Origin: Cristatella mucedo
Taxonomy: Eukaryota > Bryozoa > Phylactolaemata > Cristatellidae
Direction: 5' to 3'
Length of the DNA: 22,500 nt
NCBI GenBank assembly: GCA_009760855.2
Contig: WPIO01000176.1
Coordinates: 142,501 to 165,000, forward strand
This document shows, in pieces, positions 1 through 18,392 of this stretch. Every line of letters starts with the position of its first letter. Within the stretch, counting starts at the first letter, position 1. The position numbers were made by a program, and so were the translations under genes. Below the pieces are notes generated by a model. The model did not search any database. It saw only the letters and a program-made list of their open reading frames with translations, and had not been told where the DNA came from.

Positions 1-680
1 TGGCAGCAGTAGCACTACGAGCCCCCATGAACCTCGGAGCCATCATGAAGGCGTGAAACGCCACTCATTCATGGGGGCATGCTGCCATTCTCAAGCTGGG
101 TGCAGCTGGCTAGTCCTTGTCTCGGCTGCGTCCAGGTTCGAGCATCGCCTTTGCAGCAGCTCTTGGGTGACCGTGACTGCCGTATAGGCAGGCAGCTATC
201 CCGACCCGGCCAGCAAGTGGCTCTCAGGAGCTCAGTGTGAAATTAGAGGTCACCGGCTGCAGCCACCGCCAAGCAACTCAGCCACGAGTTGATCGAAGCC
301 GATCGACACTTCACGAGTGGGTGGCTGGCACTTTATACGATCAGCTCTTGTTCCTGGTGTAGTGAAAGCATTACAAGGTGCCCCACAGAAGGCATATTGC
401 TATCGAATCAGATGGTCTCCTGCTGCTTCCCCCTAGTCATTTGAGAGGCTTACTTGTCAGACTGCTGCTTGCTACTGCATGCAGCAGCAATTCTCGGAAA
501 ACCTCCTCCGTAGTGCTGTGGCTGGTATGCAGCGATTGCTGGACTATTTGCACAGGAGCTGGTCGTTGTTGGTTGCCTGGTTTCCTTTCCTACCTACGGA
601 TGCCCCTCTCGTCCCCCTCCCGGTATGGCCTGGCATGTCCCCCTCCCCCTCCAGGCATTGCCACGAAGGGCGTAGAGTGG
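1..680. other. No gene recognised
   Basis: Unique-looking sequence of mixed composition with stop codons in all frames. The open frames that begin here run into the CT repeat from 681 and owe most of their length to it. The only structure I see is the nested inverted repeat at 21-78. No coding exon could be supported. Confidence 0.5.
21..78. repeat. Nested inverted repeat
   Basis: GCCCCCATGAA at 21-31 is matched perfectly by its reverse complement at 68-78 (11-bp arms). Inside the 36-base spacer, GGCG at 50-53 pairs with CGCC at 59-62 around a TGAAA loop. The function is unknown. Confidence 0.6.
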
Positions 681-698
681 CTCTCTCTCTCTCCCACG

Positions 699-739
<41 letters not shown>

Positions 740-740
740 G

Positions 741-836
<96 letters not shown>

Positions 837-950
837 CTCCCTCCTCTCTTTCTCTGCCCCTCCTTCCTCTTTGTCTCATTGTCTCCATCTCTTTGTATCT
901 CTCTGTCTCCATCTCTCTGTGTCTCTCCTCTCTGTCTCTCTTTCTCTAAT
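681..950. repeat. (CT)n microsatellite with pyrimidine-rich flank
   Basis: Nearly pure (CT)n runs from 681 to 832. It is broken twice by the same short interruption, CACGCTCTCTTTCTC, near 695 and 737, which suggests an internal duplication. A degenerate CT/TCTC tract continues to about 950. Low complexity explains every long open frame here (poly Ser-Leu on plus, poly Arg-Glu on minus). Confidence 0.95.
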
Positions 951-2289
951 CTGGCTGCGTGCGTGCCTATCGTGTTCCACAAATCGCTTTACCGGTCGCA
1001 AGAAAATGGGATCTGTGCATCGAGTCACTTGCCGCCCATTAGCCCATGTAATCTCGTCAGCTTGTCAACTTAGATCCCAAGAAGTCGGTCGCTGGCCGAT
1101 GGACAACGCAAAATTAGTTAGTTAGTGTGCTGTGCAGCCCCGGTCGGTTCACTTTCCTTGGGGAAGAGAGCGAACGCGAGACTTGGAGAGAGACAGCCAT
1201 GGCAGAGCCGCCTGCAACCCTGCTCGGCTTCTGTACCTGCCCGGCCGGCGTGGGCCAGTCAGCGAGCGGCGGCGGGGCCGAAGCATCGGTGTGCGCGACC
1301 AACGATACGAGGTCAAGCTCTGGCAACTGGATGAGGTCTCAGCATCAGTAGCAGGCAGGGGCGCCGTGGAGAGGCTGTGCTGGGGGCGAGGCGACTGGGG
1401 GGGGGGGCACGGAGGTGTGGGGGGGACTCTCTTGGCAGCGGTTAGCCGCTGCCTTGTCGGTTAGTTTTCAGCTGTGCAATCAGCCACTGCGAATTACTCC
1501 TCGTAGGTCGTCGAGTCTCAGATGGAGATACATGTATTATCATCCTCTGGCGGTCTGCAGATCCGTGCCTACTGCCGGCCGAGGCAGCCCATTTGCTTTC
1601 CGTGCCGAAGCATTGGAACTCTGGGCTTGCTTTCACACCCCCCCCCAGTGCAGTGCAGCACCCCTTCTTCTCCTGCTTTCGTCACTTCCACAGAGGAGAG
1701 AGAGTGTCAAGATAAAAGCACGTTGACAATCAGCAGCAGCCAGTGCCTTTGAGGGAGGGGAGGAGCAGATGGGGTGGTTATGGGAGGTGTGTTCGCAAGG
1801 TGTTGTGTAATGATGAAATCGCACCACCACATCCCACTGTGTCTGTTCGTTATGTGCTGCCTGCTGCTGCCGCTCAGCTGTAGGGTGTGGCACCGGTGGC
1901 AGGCTTGCAGCCAGCGCACTCGGCACTTTGCTGCTGCCGACTGTGTTTGCTAGCTGCTGCTGCTTGGCAACCAGCACCCGGTCTCGTCATGCTTTCCTTC
2001 GGCTTCACCTGCACTAGAGATTACTGCACATAGATGCTGGCTGTGCCGACTCACTCATGTGGTGCCTGTGTTTCCTCCTCCTCCTCCTCTGCCGGCGTCG
2101 TTTGGTCGGTCGTATTGATTGAGGTAGCGTGTGAGGCCTTCTTTGTCTGTCAATAAGTTGGAGTGCACACTAGAAATTGCACTAATTGCAGCTATTTGAG
2201 AGAGCTGCTGTTGGTACCGAAAAAATTCCTTTCCTTGTCGATTGTGCTTACTGTGCACTGCTCCAGTCAGCCTAGGAAAGCATATGCTT
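951..2289. other. No gene recognised; local GC-rich patch
   Basis: The patch at about 1190-1430 is GC- and CpG-rich with overlapping open frames on both strands. No frame gives a recognisable domain, and I could not connect it to EXD2. From 1430 to 2289 the sequence is mixed, with scattered CTG/CAG triplets. No exon is supported. Confidence 0.4.
1381..1429 (+). other. G-quadruplex candidate
   Basis: Four or more G runs lie close together on the plus strand: five Gs near 1382, ten Gs near 1397-1406, and seven Gs near 1420, with GG pairs between. This fits an intramolecular G-quadruplex, but formation was not tested. Confidence 0.5.
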
Positions 2290-2325
2290 GCTCTCTGTCA
2301 TGCTCTCTGTCTGCCTGTCCGTCTG

Positions 2326-2362
<37 letters not shown>

Positions 2363-2370
2363 GCTGTCTT

Positions 2371-2439
<69 letters not shown>

Positions 2440-2724
2440 CATTCTTCTCACTCTCACTTTCTCTGTCTCTCTCTCTCGTGCTCTCTCTCCCAGTCTCACG
2501 CACTCACTTACTCTCTTATACTTACTGTCTCACTCTCTCACATTTTCTCCCCCTGCACTATCTTGTTCTTGCACTCTCACTCATTCACTCACTCTCTTTC
2601 TCTCCTCCCCTCACTCACCGGCTCTCTGTCAATCTTCTCTCACTCCTACTCATTCTCTCTTCCTTTTGCTCATTCTCTCCTACTTTCTCTTCTCTCACGC
2701 ACTCATGCTCTCTTGCACCATGTG
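2290..2724. repeat. (CT)n microsatellite in a long polypyrimidine stretch
   Basis: Nearly pure (CT)n occupies 2331-2435, interrupted once at 2361-2372. It lies in a roughly 430-base stretch in which the plus strand is mostly C and T, with CTCACT-type variants downstream. Plus-strand open frames here translate the repeat as Ser/Leu-rich peptide and are not genes. Confidence 0.93.
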
Positions 2725-3267
2725 CAATGCTGCATCTCTCGTGCAGGAGAGCACTTGCGATTTGGCAGGGCTTTGTTTGGCCCGTCACTCTGGCGGCCAG
2801 TGACATCAAAGTTATGGACGATTTTGCTTGCATCCTATTTGCTTCTGCACTGTTGTTCAGTCGCCCTGCCCTGTCCCGGCCACGATTGTCCGGTCTTTTT
2901 GTGCGATATCCGGGACAGGCAAGCCGCATGTTCCAGTGGCACTGATACTTCATTTGATGGCCACTCCAGCTATTGCCTCGAGGCTCTTCTCGTGGAGCTT
3001 TCGAAGAATTGTTTTTTCGATTGGTAAAAAACATTGCTACCTCATATATTAATGCCAACCGAAGCCATATTGGATCATGCCCATTGTCTCACTAGTATAG
3101 TATACTTGTGACTTAATCAAAAAAGCCGAAGTGTAAATAATTGATTAGGAAAAAGAAACCTCTTTGACCAAGCCTTGAGATCTGAACAGAACCTTGGAAG
3201 TGAGTGGTACACAGAGAAAGAATGGAGGGCAGAAAGAGACAGAAAAATGGAGGTACACATACCCAAG

Positions 3268-3270
<3 letters not shown>
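2725..3270. other. No gene recognised
   Basis: There is a good-looking acceptor (CTCGTGCAG) ending at 2748 and another (GTTGTTCAG) near 2860, followed by an open frame to about 3026. The translation shows only weak, unconvincing resemblance to any family, so no exon is called. Confidence 0.4.
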
Positions 3271-3363
<93 letters not shown>

Positions 3364-3376
3364 GAGAGAGAGAGAG
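3271..3376. repeat. (AG)n microsatellite
   Basis: About 106 bases of AG dinucleotide repeat with one T interruption at 3361. It is the same dinucleotide family as the CT tracts at 681 and 2331, but in the opposite orientation. Confidence 0.96.
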
Positions 3377-5427
3377 CCGGACAGACAAACAGACAGAGAC
3401 CTCCAGAGGTACGAATTAGGTAAGGCCTCGGGGCTTAGGTAAAGTGTGTAACTGGTACAATGAACCAGAACAATAATCAATACTTCATTGAGAGGGATGC
3501 AGGAGGAAATTAAAATGAACCGTGCAGCACTATGGCCTGATAATTAATGTGCCTGCATGAGCGTGCACAGCTAAAGCAGCAAGATGGGAAAAAATGATGC
3601 CAGCAGCGATTATCTGCTCAACAAAGACAGGCCGAGTGTGACAAAAAGGGCCTGATGGCTTTCGGTCGCTCAGTCTCGGCCGAATGGCTGCCCCGCAAAT
3701 TAAGATTGCATGCGTAGGGTCTTCATTGTGTTGGTGGACAACGGGAAGCTTTTCAAAGTCGAAGCCACACTAGTTGCCATGGCTGCTGACATTGCTTGCC
3801 AAGACCGTCAGACTCGGCGGCGGGCAGAAGACAAAGCGCAGTCAAGATGGTGCAATGCCTAGCTTCCACACTGCGGGACATGCTGCTGAGACCTACCCGA
3901 GTATTCGTGGTCAGCTTCGCGAGACGCCACGTCTGGCGTGTCTGATTACAAACTCCTGCTGCGTGAATCTGCCTGCTGCTGCCTCAGGGTTCTCCTGGTT
4001 GCTTTGCTGTAGGATTCAGCTGCAGATGCTGACCCGATCTCAAACCCTGAACTCAAATAGAACCTAGCTCGACTCGGCCAGCAAAAAGTGCCTTAACGAG
4101 GTGCATGATGGGCTGAGCTTTGTGAGATGCCAAATGGCATGTTCGCATGGTTCACTCTTCTTTGGTATGAACGTGGCTGCTATTGCCTTAGGATTTCGTT
4201 CGTTGCTTAACTGTCATCGACATAAATCGAGCTCCAAAGTGCACAGCCGATCTGTCATCTTGAGTAGTTGCAGCTTATTTTAGGCAACGATACAGGCTCT
4301 TTGCTTTCCTTCCCCGTTCTGCATGTGCAGTCTGCTAAGAGGAAGGAGCAGTTTGAAGGCTACGGGCCAGATCCATATTGTGGCCTATCTCTCAACTATG
4401 CTTAATCCCTAGCAGCAATGGTGCCTATCGCTTTCGCATGCGTTCTTTCCGGCACGGGCAATGGGAGAAGGGAGGGATTAGTGGGGAATGGAAAAAAAGT
4501 GGGCATGGGAAGGAAGGAATGCCATTCAATGCTGGGTGCTTGATCAAGTCACATGAGTGAATACCATCATCCGTGGTTGAAAGGAGTCGAGATGGCTGGA
4601 ACAGTGCAGCCAGGGGTAACAAAGGTGTCGATGCTTGACCGCCCGCTAGTGTTATTGTATGTAGTTGTCATGGTTTCTCTTCGGGCTGTTGAGGTGAGAC
4701 GTCAGTTTGGTTCTGGTTTGGTTTTCTCCTCTTTGTGGCATGCTTACCGTGCTTCAAGCCCGTGACTTGTTCTTGCTCAAAGCACTGATCCTGCTTGGTG
4801 TTCACGTTGGCCAAGTGTGCCTCTATTTAGTTCAAAGGAGTGAGGCTTTCACTGCTAGCAGTTGATAGAAACAAGCAAGCAAGCAGATTTGATCAGAATC
4901 CATTAACCCATCAACAGTCAGCAACATAAGCAGCATGGCAGCAACAACAGCCAGCAGCAGCAGCCGGGAGTACAGGTGGTTGAGGAGTTGAGGAGCGCAT
5001 GATCCAGTTTGAGGTCTGCTGTAATTCAATTAGTGTGCTCTTGTTTGCAGCCGCTGGCTTTGCCTTTGGCTGGGCTTTCAAAGTGCCGGCATTTGTTCCA
5101 TCTGGTTGAATAGCTGCTCGGATGGTTTAGCACAGGGCTCAGGGGGCTTCGCCTGATACAGACGACTTCATTTCTAGGCTTCTGATGACTTTTCTTGCAT
5201 AGGCTGATGAGATTACGTCAGTTTTGGCTGTTGGTCACGGCCTCGGGCACAGGAGAGGGAGAACTCGACAAAGGTGGTGGTTGCTGCTGTGGGCTTGAAT
5301 GCAGGGGTGAGGACACTGGGAAAACTTGCAAAATAGCGCTTCCACCGTTGAGTGTGCTTTTCAACGGTATACCCGTTTCGGACCAGTCCACCGAGTCTCG
5401 TAAATGATGCATCTTGCCTTCACTATC
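3377..5427. other. No gene recognised
   Basis: About 2 kb of mixed sequence with only short open frames and no recognisable protein, RNA gene or long repeat. CAG-type triplets cluster at about 4918-4968. A tidy splice-acceptor-like site (CTCTTGTTTGCAG) ends near 5051, but the reading frames after it close quickly and match nothing I know. Confidence 0.5.
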
Positions 5428-7000
5428 GAGTACTTGATACTTGATATTGCACTTGATAAAGCGCCCTCAGAGAACTTAATCTCTTTCTAGGCGCTTTACA
5501 TTTGCTGCAAAGTGATACGCAATAGAATAGTAAGTAAAATCATGCTTGAAAAACAAACAAAATGAATAACATGGTTAGGGGTTACATGCACTGGGTCAGC
5601 ATGCAAATGTGGTTAGTGGCAGCATGAACAGTGTCAGCACGCATAAGCACATCGAGGACGAATCACAAGGACCCACTAAATGCTGTCCTAAATAGGTATG
5701 TTTTTAAGTTTCTTTTAAATGTGGTCAGGTCAGGGGATGTTCTGATGCAGGTCGGGAGGGAGTTCCAGGCTGTGGGAGCATACGAGCTAAATGCACGGTC
5801 TCCAAAGGATTTAAGGTTTGTACGAGGTATTTCTAGACTGTTGGATTCCGAAAAGCGAGTGGTACGATGCTTTGCCTGATGGGGTAGTATATCTGAAAGA
5901 TAGGCTGGAGCCATAGAATGAAGAGACCTAAAAGTGAACGACAAAACCTTGAAGTCAATCCGGTGCTTGACTGGTAACCAGTGCAGGTCGGCGAGAAGTG
6001 GAGTAATGTGGCAACTGCGACGCTCACGACAGACAAGCCTAGCTGCAGAGTTTTTGCACCAGCTGCAATCGCCTGATCGCACATGCTGGTAGGCCAGTAA
6101 GCAGTGAGTTGCAGAAGTCGAGACGAGATGTCACGAATGCATGGACCAACTTGGACGTAGTATCCTTATCTAAACAAGCCCTAATTTTAGCAATGTTATG
6201 AAGCTGAAAATAGGCTGATTTGACTGTGGAGCTGATGTGGTCGTCTAACGAGAGGTCGCTTTGGAATATGACACCTAGATTTCGAGCTGATGCAACTGGA
6301 GATATGCTGGCAGAGCCAATTTTGAAAGTCAGCCTTTCCAATTTCTGAATAACACTAGGTTTGCCCATAACTGGTAAGTTAGTTTTATCATCGTTTAGTT
6401 TTAGAAAATTTGCTGCCATCCATGATCGGATGTCATCAATGCATGCAGCAAGTGAGTTGAGAGAATTTGAGGTGCTCGAAGGCTGGGAGGGATCAAAGCA
6501 AAGGTACAACTGAGTGTCATCCGCATAGAAGTGAAAGCCTTGATTGTGCTTGGCAATCACATCAGCGAGAGGGAGAGTATAAACGGTGAAAAGGACCGGA
6601 CCTAGCACAGAGCCCTGAGGTACTCCATATTTTAGAGGTACTTCAGATGATCTTTGTCCATTCACGTCAACACTCTGGAGTCTCCCACTGAGATAGGACC
6701 TGAACCACTGCAGAGCAGTGCCAGTGATGCCCAGGCGAGATGAGAGGCGCTCTAGAAGTACTTTGTGATCGATGGTATCAAAAGCTGCCGAAAGATCGAG
6801 CAAAACAAGCAGAGACACTCTACCCATGTCTGCATTCTTAAGTAGGTCGTTGTATACCCGAAGCAATGCTGACTCTGTGGAGTGATTAGCTCTCTAAAGC
6901 CAGACTGGAACTTACTAGCAAGGTGTGAGGTTTCGATATACAAGTTCAGCTGGTCTGCCACGACCCGTTCCAGTGTCTTTGATATCGAGAGCCTTCTGTT
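5428..7000 (-). mobile_element. L2/CR1-like non-LTR retrotransposon (LINE), 5'-truncated
   Basis: Read on the minus strand, this stretch carries a reverse-transcriptase fragment, then the conserved C-terminal tail typical of L2/CR1-type LINE ORF2 proteins, then a short 3' untranslated region. That region ends with GTAAAGCGCC...GGCGCTTTATC and a repeated TATCAAGTA tail at about 5430-5457. Recognisable similarity stops near 6995, inside the RT, so the endonuclease domain and ORF1 are missing. This is the usual 5' truncation of target-primed insertion. The exact 5' boundary is uncertain and I found no target-site duplication. Confidence 0.88.
5663..6995 (-). pseudogene. Reverse transcriptase ORF2 remnant, frameshifted
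   Basis: The minus-strand protein remnant shows RT signatures in order: SKTLERVVADQL near 6950-6990, then LDLSAAFDTIDH (motif A, about 6765-6800), GVPQGSVLGPVLF (motif B), YADD (catalytic motif C, 6516-6527), NDDKT (motif D) and a thumb region. The L2/CR1-type tail follows, with ITPLLADLHWLPVKHRIDFK and ending AWNSLPTCIR...FKRNLKTYLF. Two frame breaks separate three collinear pieces. One lies near 6893, after FQSGFR, at an AGAGAG run with two extra bases. The other lies near 6045-6055, after RLQLVQ, at a run of five A. The catalytic YADD is intact, but the copy cannot encode a continuous protein and has lost its N-terminal half. It is a relic of a class that normally reverse-transcribes its own RNA at a nicked target. 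Confidence 0.9.
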
Positions 7001-8060
7001 TCCTAGATCGTCGTCAAGTTGCTGCCAAAAGTAGACGTGGGCATAAATTAACCTTGTGCTTGTCCTGCAGCCCGATTCGTGCAATCAGCCTGGATACTAG
7101 TGACCTTGGGCGTTCGAAGTTTAATCAACCCCCTCCCGCACGCGCCCCCCCCCCGTGAAGCACTTGGGAGGATACCCAGCTCGTGTGCTTGTCAGACTGC
7201 CTCACCTGCACGACGGCCCATTGGCCTTCAACTTTTGCCTAGCTATTAAAGGAGTACATCGTGACCAATATCGAAGCATGCATTGCCCTTTATCAAGATC
7301 TGCTTTTATTTAGTCCGGCTATTCACAAAAGCATTGGAGGAGCTCTCGAAGCACTAATTGTTTGCTTGCTAGGTCTCCATTACATTAAATCTTACATTGT
7401 AGCTCTTATGTGAATGCATTATGTATGGCCAAGCCACCGGGTCGCCGGGTGAAGTGGCCACCAGGCAGCGATCGGCCGTTGTGTCGTCTTGCTTGAACCT
7501 TGAACCGTGAAACCACTCGATGGGCCCTTCCTGCTGATATCCGTGCTCAGTGGAAGCAGTTTGCAGTGCGAGCATTTCGCAGTGGAAACCGTAGCACATT
7601 TTTTGTTTTGTTTTTTACAACAAAGCGCGCGCACCCACAGACAAACGAGTCAGATGAGGATGATGGCACAACAATGCTCGTGGTCAGTACCTCATGGCAT
7701 GCTTCTGCAGACTTCGTCTCTGTGCAGACCGGTTGTTTCGATATTTTTACTGCAGCATGTGTTGTAATCATCAGTCTAACTTGTCGATGAAGCCTAGCGT
7801 GGCTGTTTCCCCGGGCAGCAGCTACTGAGCACGATCGACCGGCGTCCGGTACACTGTCCATAATCCGGTGGTCCACAGTACCAGTGTGGCAATTGATGCA
7901 AGATGGCAACCGCTAGAGGGCGCTGCAAAAAATTCCATTACGTGACACCGAATTGAAGCGATGCACCGTCGCTTGTGAACAAGGCAGTAAAAGTGCCCTA
8001 TATCGTTTAATTGGGCTCCGTGCAATCGTGCGTGCTATGTGATGGACAGTTTTCATGGCC
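7001..8060. other. No gene recognised
   Basis: Mixed sequence with a run of ten C at 7145-7154 next to a C-rich segment. Open frames on both strands at about 7500-7910 have no recognisable domain and overlap each other. I see nothing else. Confidence 0.5.
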
Positions 8061-8247
<187 letters not shown>

Positions 8248-8953
8248 GTTACCGTTCTAAAAATCGATGATTACCCACGAGTTTTTGCAAAAGTAAATGT
8301 ACAGAAACGTGTAAACATGCAAATTGCAATGGAAAGCTGCCTCGGCCTCTTCTAAGGAAGAGCAGGAGAAGTAAGAGGGCTTTGCCTCAAAAGTAGAACA
8401 CAACTCAGAAAAGACCTGCCCACTGAGGATACTGGGCCATTATAGGCTAGCAGTTGCCCATCATACATGTAGGCGTACAAGTATGCGTGTACCTGTGTTT
8501 GTCTGTTCGTGCGTGTGTGTGTGTGTGTGTGTGTGTGCGCATACGTGTGAACTATGCATATACCTTTTGGAGGTTGCTATTATTAGTCGGCATTCAGGAC
8601 TCCCTGAAGTAATCACCCGCGGTTGCTCTCAGTTTGCATGTTGAGGTGGCAATTCTTTTGTATACTATACAGGCTCTAACCGTGTCCCAAACTATTTGTT
8701 TCTCAGAATTGTTATTCAAGCGATTGGTAAGCATTTCTGTTCAGCACCACTTAGCGAGATAAGTGTTGGAATTTCTAGGAATTGGAATCTCTCTTGCACT
8801 ACATCAAGACTAAGCCAGCCTACGCTGCACGTTTCACCATCTCTACTTTCAAACCTTTGCGGTTAAGGTTTTTATAATATCTTCTTATCATGTCTTGACA
8901 GTGAACTGACAAATGATTAGCAAACTGTAATTGAAAGCATGAATGTACTCGCA
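8248..8953. other. No gene recognised; short (GT)n
   Basis: Mostly AT-rich unassigned sequence. A (GT)n run of about 28 bases sits at 8511-8538. No exon or RNA gene was seen. Confidence 0.5.
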
Positions 8954-8978
8954 CATTGGTGAGCACGGCTCACCAATG
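8954..8978. repeat. Perfect 11-bp hairpin with 3-base loop
   Basis: CATTGGTGAGC at 8954-8964 pairs perfectly with GCTCACCAATG at 8968-8978 around an ACG loop. It lies directly upstream of the SINE fragment and may be a rearranged 5' part of it. Confidence 0.65.
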
Positions 8979-9086
8979 CTGTATTACCCACGGCCAGGTG
9001 GATGGGTGGGTGGTGGGGGGGGTGTGTGAAAGCCGCTAGGGCTTTTTTGCTGCTACATTTGAATGAGGCTGCTGAATCTGCTGACC
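8979..9086 (+). mobile_element. tRNA-derived SINE fragment (3' part, copy F)
   Basis: The segment shares ACCCACGGC, GAAAGCCGCTAGGGCTTTTTT and GAATGAGGCTGCTGAATC with the 3' body of the SINE at 13145-13320. The promoter-bearing 5' half is not recognisable. A G-rich expansion (9004-9023) interrupts the body. Confidence 0.6.
9004..9023 (+). other. G-quadruplex candidate inside SINE fragment
   Basis: GGG, T, GGG, TGGT, then eight Gs: four G runs with short loops on the plus strand, fitting the G3 pattern. Formation is not tested. Confidence 0.5.
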
Positions 9087-9590
9087 TTAGCTTTATTTTT
9101 TTCTGCGCACGTGCACTGCCTCGTGCACGAGACGCATGCACGGCTTGCACCGCACGCGGGCATCTGCATCGTGCAAGGCGTGGACGTTGATAACCCGACC
9201 TCACGGCATCCTAGTACTCAGGGATACAGGCGCTGTGTGGGGTTTATTGTGGGATCACTTGTGTCAACCCAACCCTTCCCAAAACCCGAGGGTTGTCTGG
9301 TTGAGGCAAAACCAAATGTCCCACGGGGAGTGTGTTGCCGTCGCAAATGCCTGGGCGCAGATCCTCCTCTGAGGCAGCAGCAGCAGCATCGGTCAGGCTG
9401 CCATGAGGCCACGGTCACCGGTCCGCGGCAGCGGTTGGTGCATCTCTTCACTTCCCTCGCCCCGCCCACCCAGTCAGCCATCCGCTGCTGCAGCCATAGA
9501 GACTCATCACACGTAGGCAAGCTAATCGTGCCACGCTCACGCTTTATTGCATGGTCTGACTGCTTTTTTGCTTCGCCGCCGCCTGTTCCG
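9087..9590 (+). other. No exon recognised; intron or 5' flank of EXD2
   Basis: A plus-strand open frame runs through this region into the first recognised EXD2 exon. Its translation lacks any EXD2 feature, and it crosses a strong splice acceptor at 9645, so I read it as intronic. I saw none of the expected exonuclease-domain motifs. Confidence 0.5.
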
Positions 9591-9623
9591 CTCTCTCTCT
9601 CTCTCTCTCTCCCTCCCTCTCTC
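9591..9623 (+). repeat. (CT)n microsatellite acting as polypyrimidine tract
   Basis: CT repeats plus CCCTCCCTCTCTC lead, after CGAACTTG, into TCCTCCTTTTTTTAG, the acceptor of the first recognised EXD2 exon. The tract is placed where U2AF would bind. Confidence 0.75.
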
Positions 9624-9645
9624 GAACTTGTCCTCCTTTTTTTAG

Positions 9646-16923
<7,278 letters not shown>

Positions 16924-18353
16924 TGTCGTCTGCCGGCGTCCGCATCAAATAACGAGCAAAGCAGGAAGTAGAAGGAGTCAGACCACAGAATTCGCTGTAT
17001 CGATTAGAAGGTCGACCCCTGCAGGGTTGCGAGATGTCATCCTCACATGTCAACCTCATCCTAAAAGTCGATCGCCTTTGATAAATTTGCCAGCCGTAGC
17101 CGTAACTTGGCCTCATCACGGGATATTGTCACGTGGAACTAGTACAGGGATAAAAAAAAAACAGTTCAATACACTGGCTACGTGCCTACGTGACCTAGTG
17201 CTCCTGGTACATCGATGGGCTGCGGCTCAGACTTTCACCCAGACTTGCATGCGATTCCGAACCGCTGATTCTGACGTGCAGTCAAATTTTTTTTGCTTTG
17301 GCCGACGGCTTTGTATTAGCAGTTAATGTAGCTGGAATCTGGAAGCTGGAAGTTGGATCACCCATGTGTAGAAGGATGCTTGTGCGAGTGGGTGGCAACG
17401 AGTACCCATTGTTAACCCCACCCTGATCAGAGGTGCTGCGTCCTCTTTAAAGCCGCGTAGAGTACGAGGGACAGATCCGTGCCATTTCCTAGCGAGCACC
17501 ATGAATGAACGTAAAGCCTGCGGTCTGTATGTGCCACCCAATGGATCCCCAAAAAGTGAATGGATACGCTTGCGCTCAAGTGCTGGTTAAGCTAAGAAGC
17601 TATATCGTACACCGTGAATAAGCCGAAGTGAGTAGGTTCGTGTGAGCAGGCTGCACTTATGTGCAGGTTGGTTGAGACCTAGGTAGATGGTGACGGTAGT
17701 TGTCATTCATTTCCAGCCGCTTACTGCTTTTTATTGTCCCAGATGCAGATGCTAGTTCGAAATGTCAAGCAGCAATACCTGAGTGCACGTACTGCAAGGT
17801 AGGTGCACGAGTTGAGTTGAGTGCACACCGATTCGACCCATGACGGCAAAGCATAACCGCATAGCAAATCTTGTGCAGACAGCTGCAGAGGGGCGCTGTC
17901 CTGCAGTATGCCTTTGAGTCCTTATCGTAATATTCTATTGCATCGTTCGCCTTACAAGTGTGAGAGGCTTCCCTTTTTCTTTCTGCCTTCGTCTGCTAAG
18001 ATGGTGTGAGAGCCTAGGCTGACAGTAACAGCAGCAGCGGCGGCGACCGCGGCAGCAGCTGCTGTGTGCTGCTGCGGCTGCTGGTGCTGGTCGAATGCCA
18101 TTTACTTGGCTGCTGATTGCATTGTCAGTTCAAGCATCGATCGCCCATCGGCAGGTGGTACGATGGTACGACGGTATGATGACCTTATTACAGGTGCTCC
18201 ACACATTCACCGGCGCACAGCAGCTGAGCACACAGCCGATGGTGGCAGCACAGCCACTTGCACAATCGGACCTGTCCTTCTGCACCTCGTAGTACAGCTA
18301 TGATGACTTAACTATATGTTACTCTGACCTAGCTGACGTGGAAAGGTTCCGTG

Positions 18354-18355
<2 letters not shown>
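16924..18355 (+). other. No gene recognised; possible EXD2 3'UTR or intron
   Basis: Contains a run of ten A at 17152-17161, a T-rich run near 17287 and a CAG/CTG/CGG-rich segment at 18026-18093. No coding exon is convincing. No AATAAA was seen between the TAG at 16921 and 18903, so a 3' untranslated region ending within this stretch would need a variant signal. Confidence 0.5.

Positions 18356-18391
<36 letters not shown>
18356..18391 (+). repeat. (GAT)n trinucleotide microsatellite
   Basis: About 12 GAT/ATG triplets in a row. No frame through it is supported as coding. Confidence 0.95.

Positions 18392-18392
<1 letters not shown>

Noticed and set aside
378-1073. Long overlapping open frames on both strands over the CT tract
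   Set aside because: Most of their length is (CT)n read as Ser-Leu or Arg-Glu. A dinucleotide repeat has no stop codons, so openness is not evidence of coding. The same applies to 2163-3027, 3113-3480, 7913-8248 and 16073-16647.
1197-1330. GC-rich open segment after GACAGCCATGG (Kozak-like)
   Set aside because: Several frames are open on both strands and none resembles a known protein. It may be composition only, so it is noted as a patch and not called as a gene.
2861-3026. Possible EXD2 exonuclease-domain exon (CDIR then YCLEALLVEL)
   Set aside because: It has an acceptor-like CAG and a GTAAAA donor-like end. The resemblance to the family's DLR...GLxLKSLAE segment is only a few residues, and no following CSNW/YAAxDA exon was found.
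17820-17870. Another SINE copy (GATTCGACCCATGACGGC, then AAAGCATAACCGC)
   Set aside because: It vaguely resembles the B box and head of copy B in reverse, but no body block (GATCCTTTATTGC or GTTAAATCAGC) follows.
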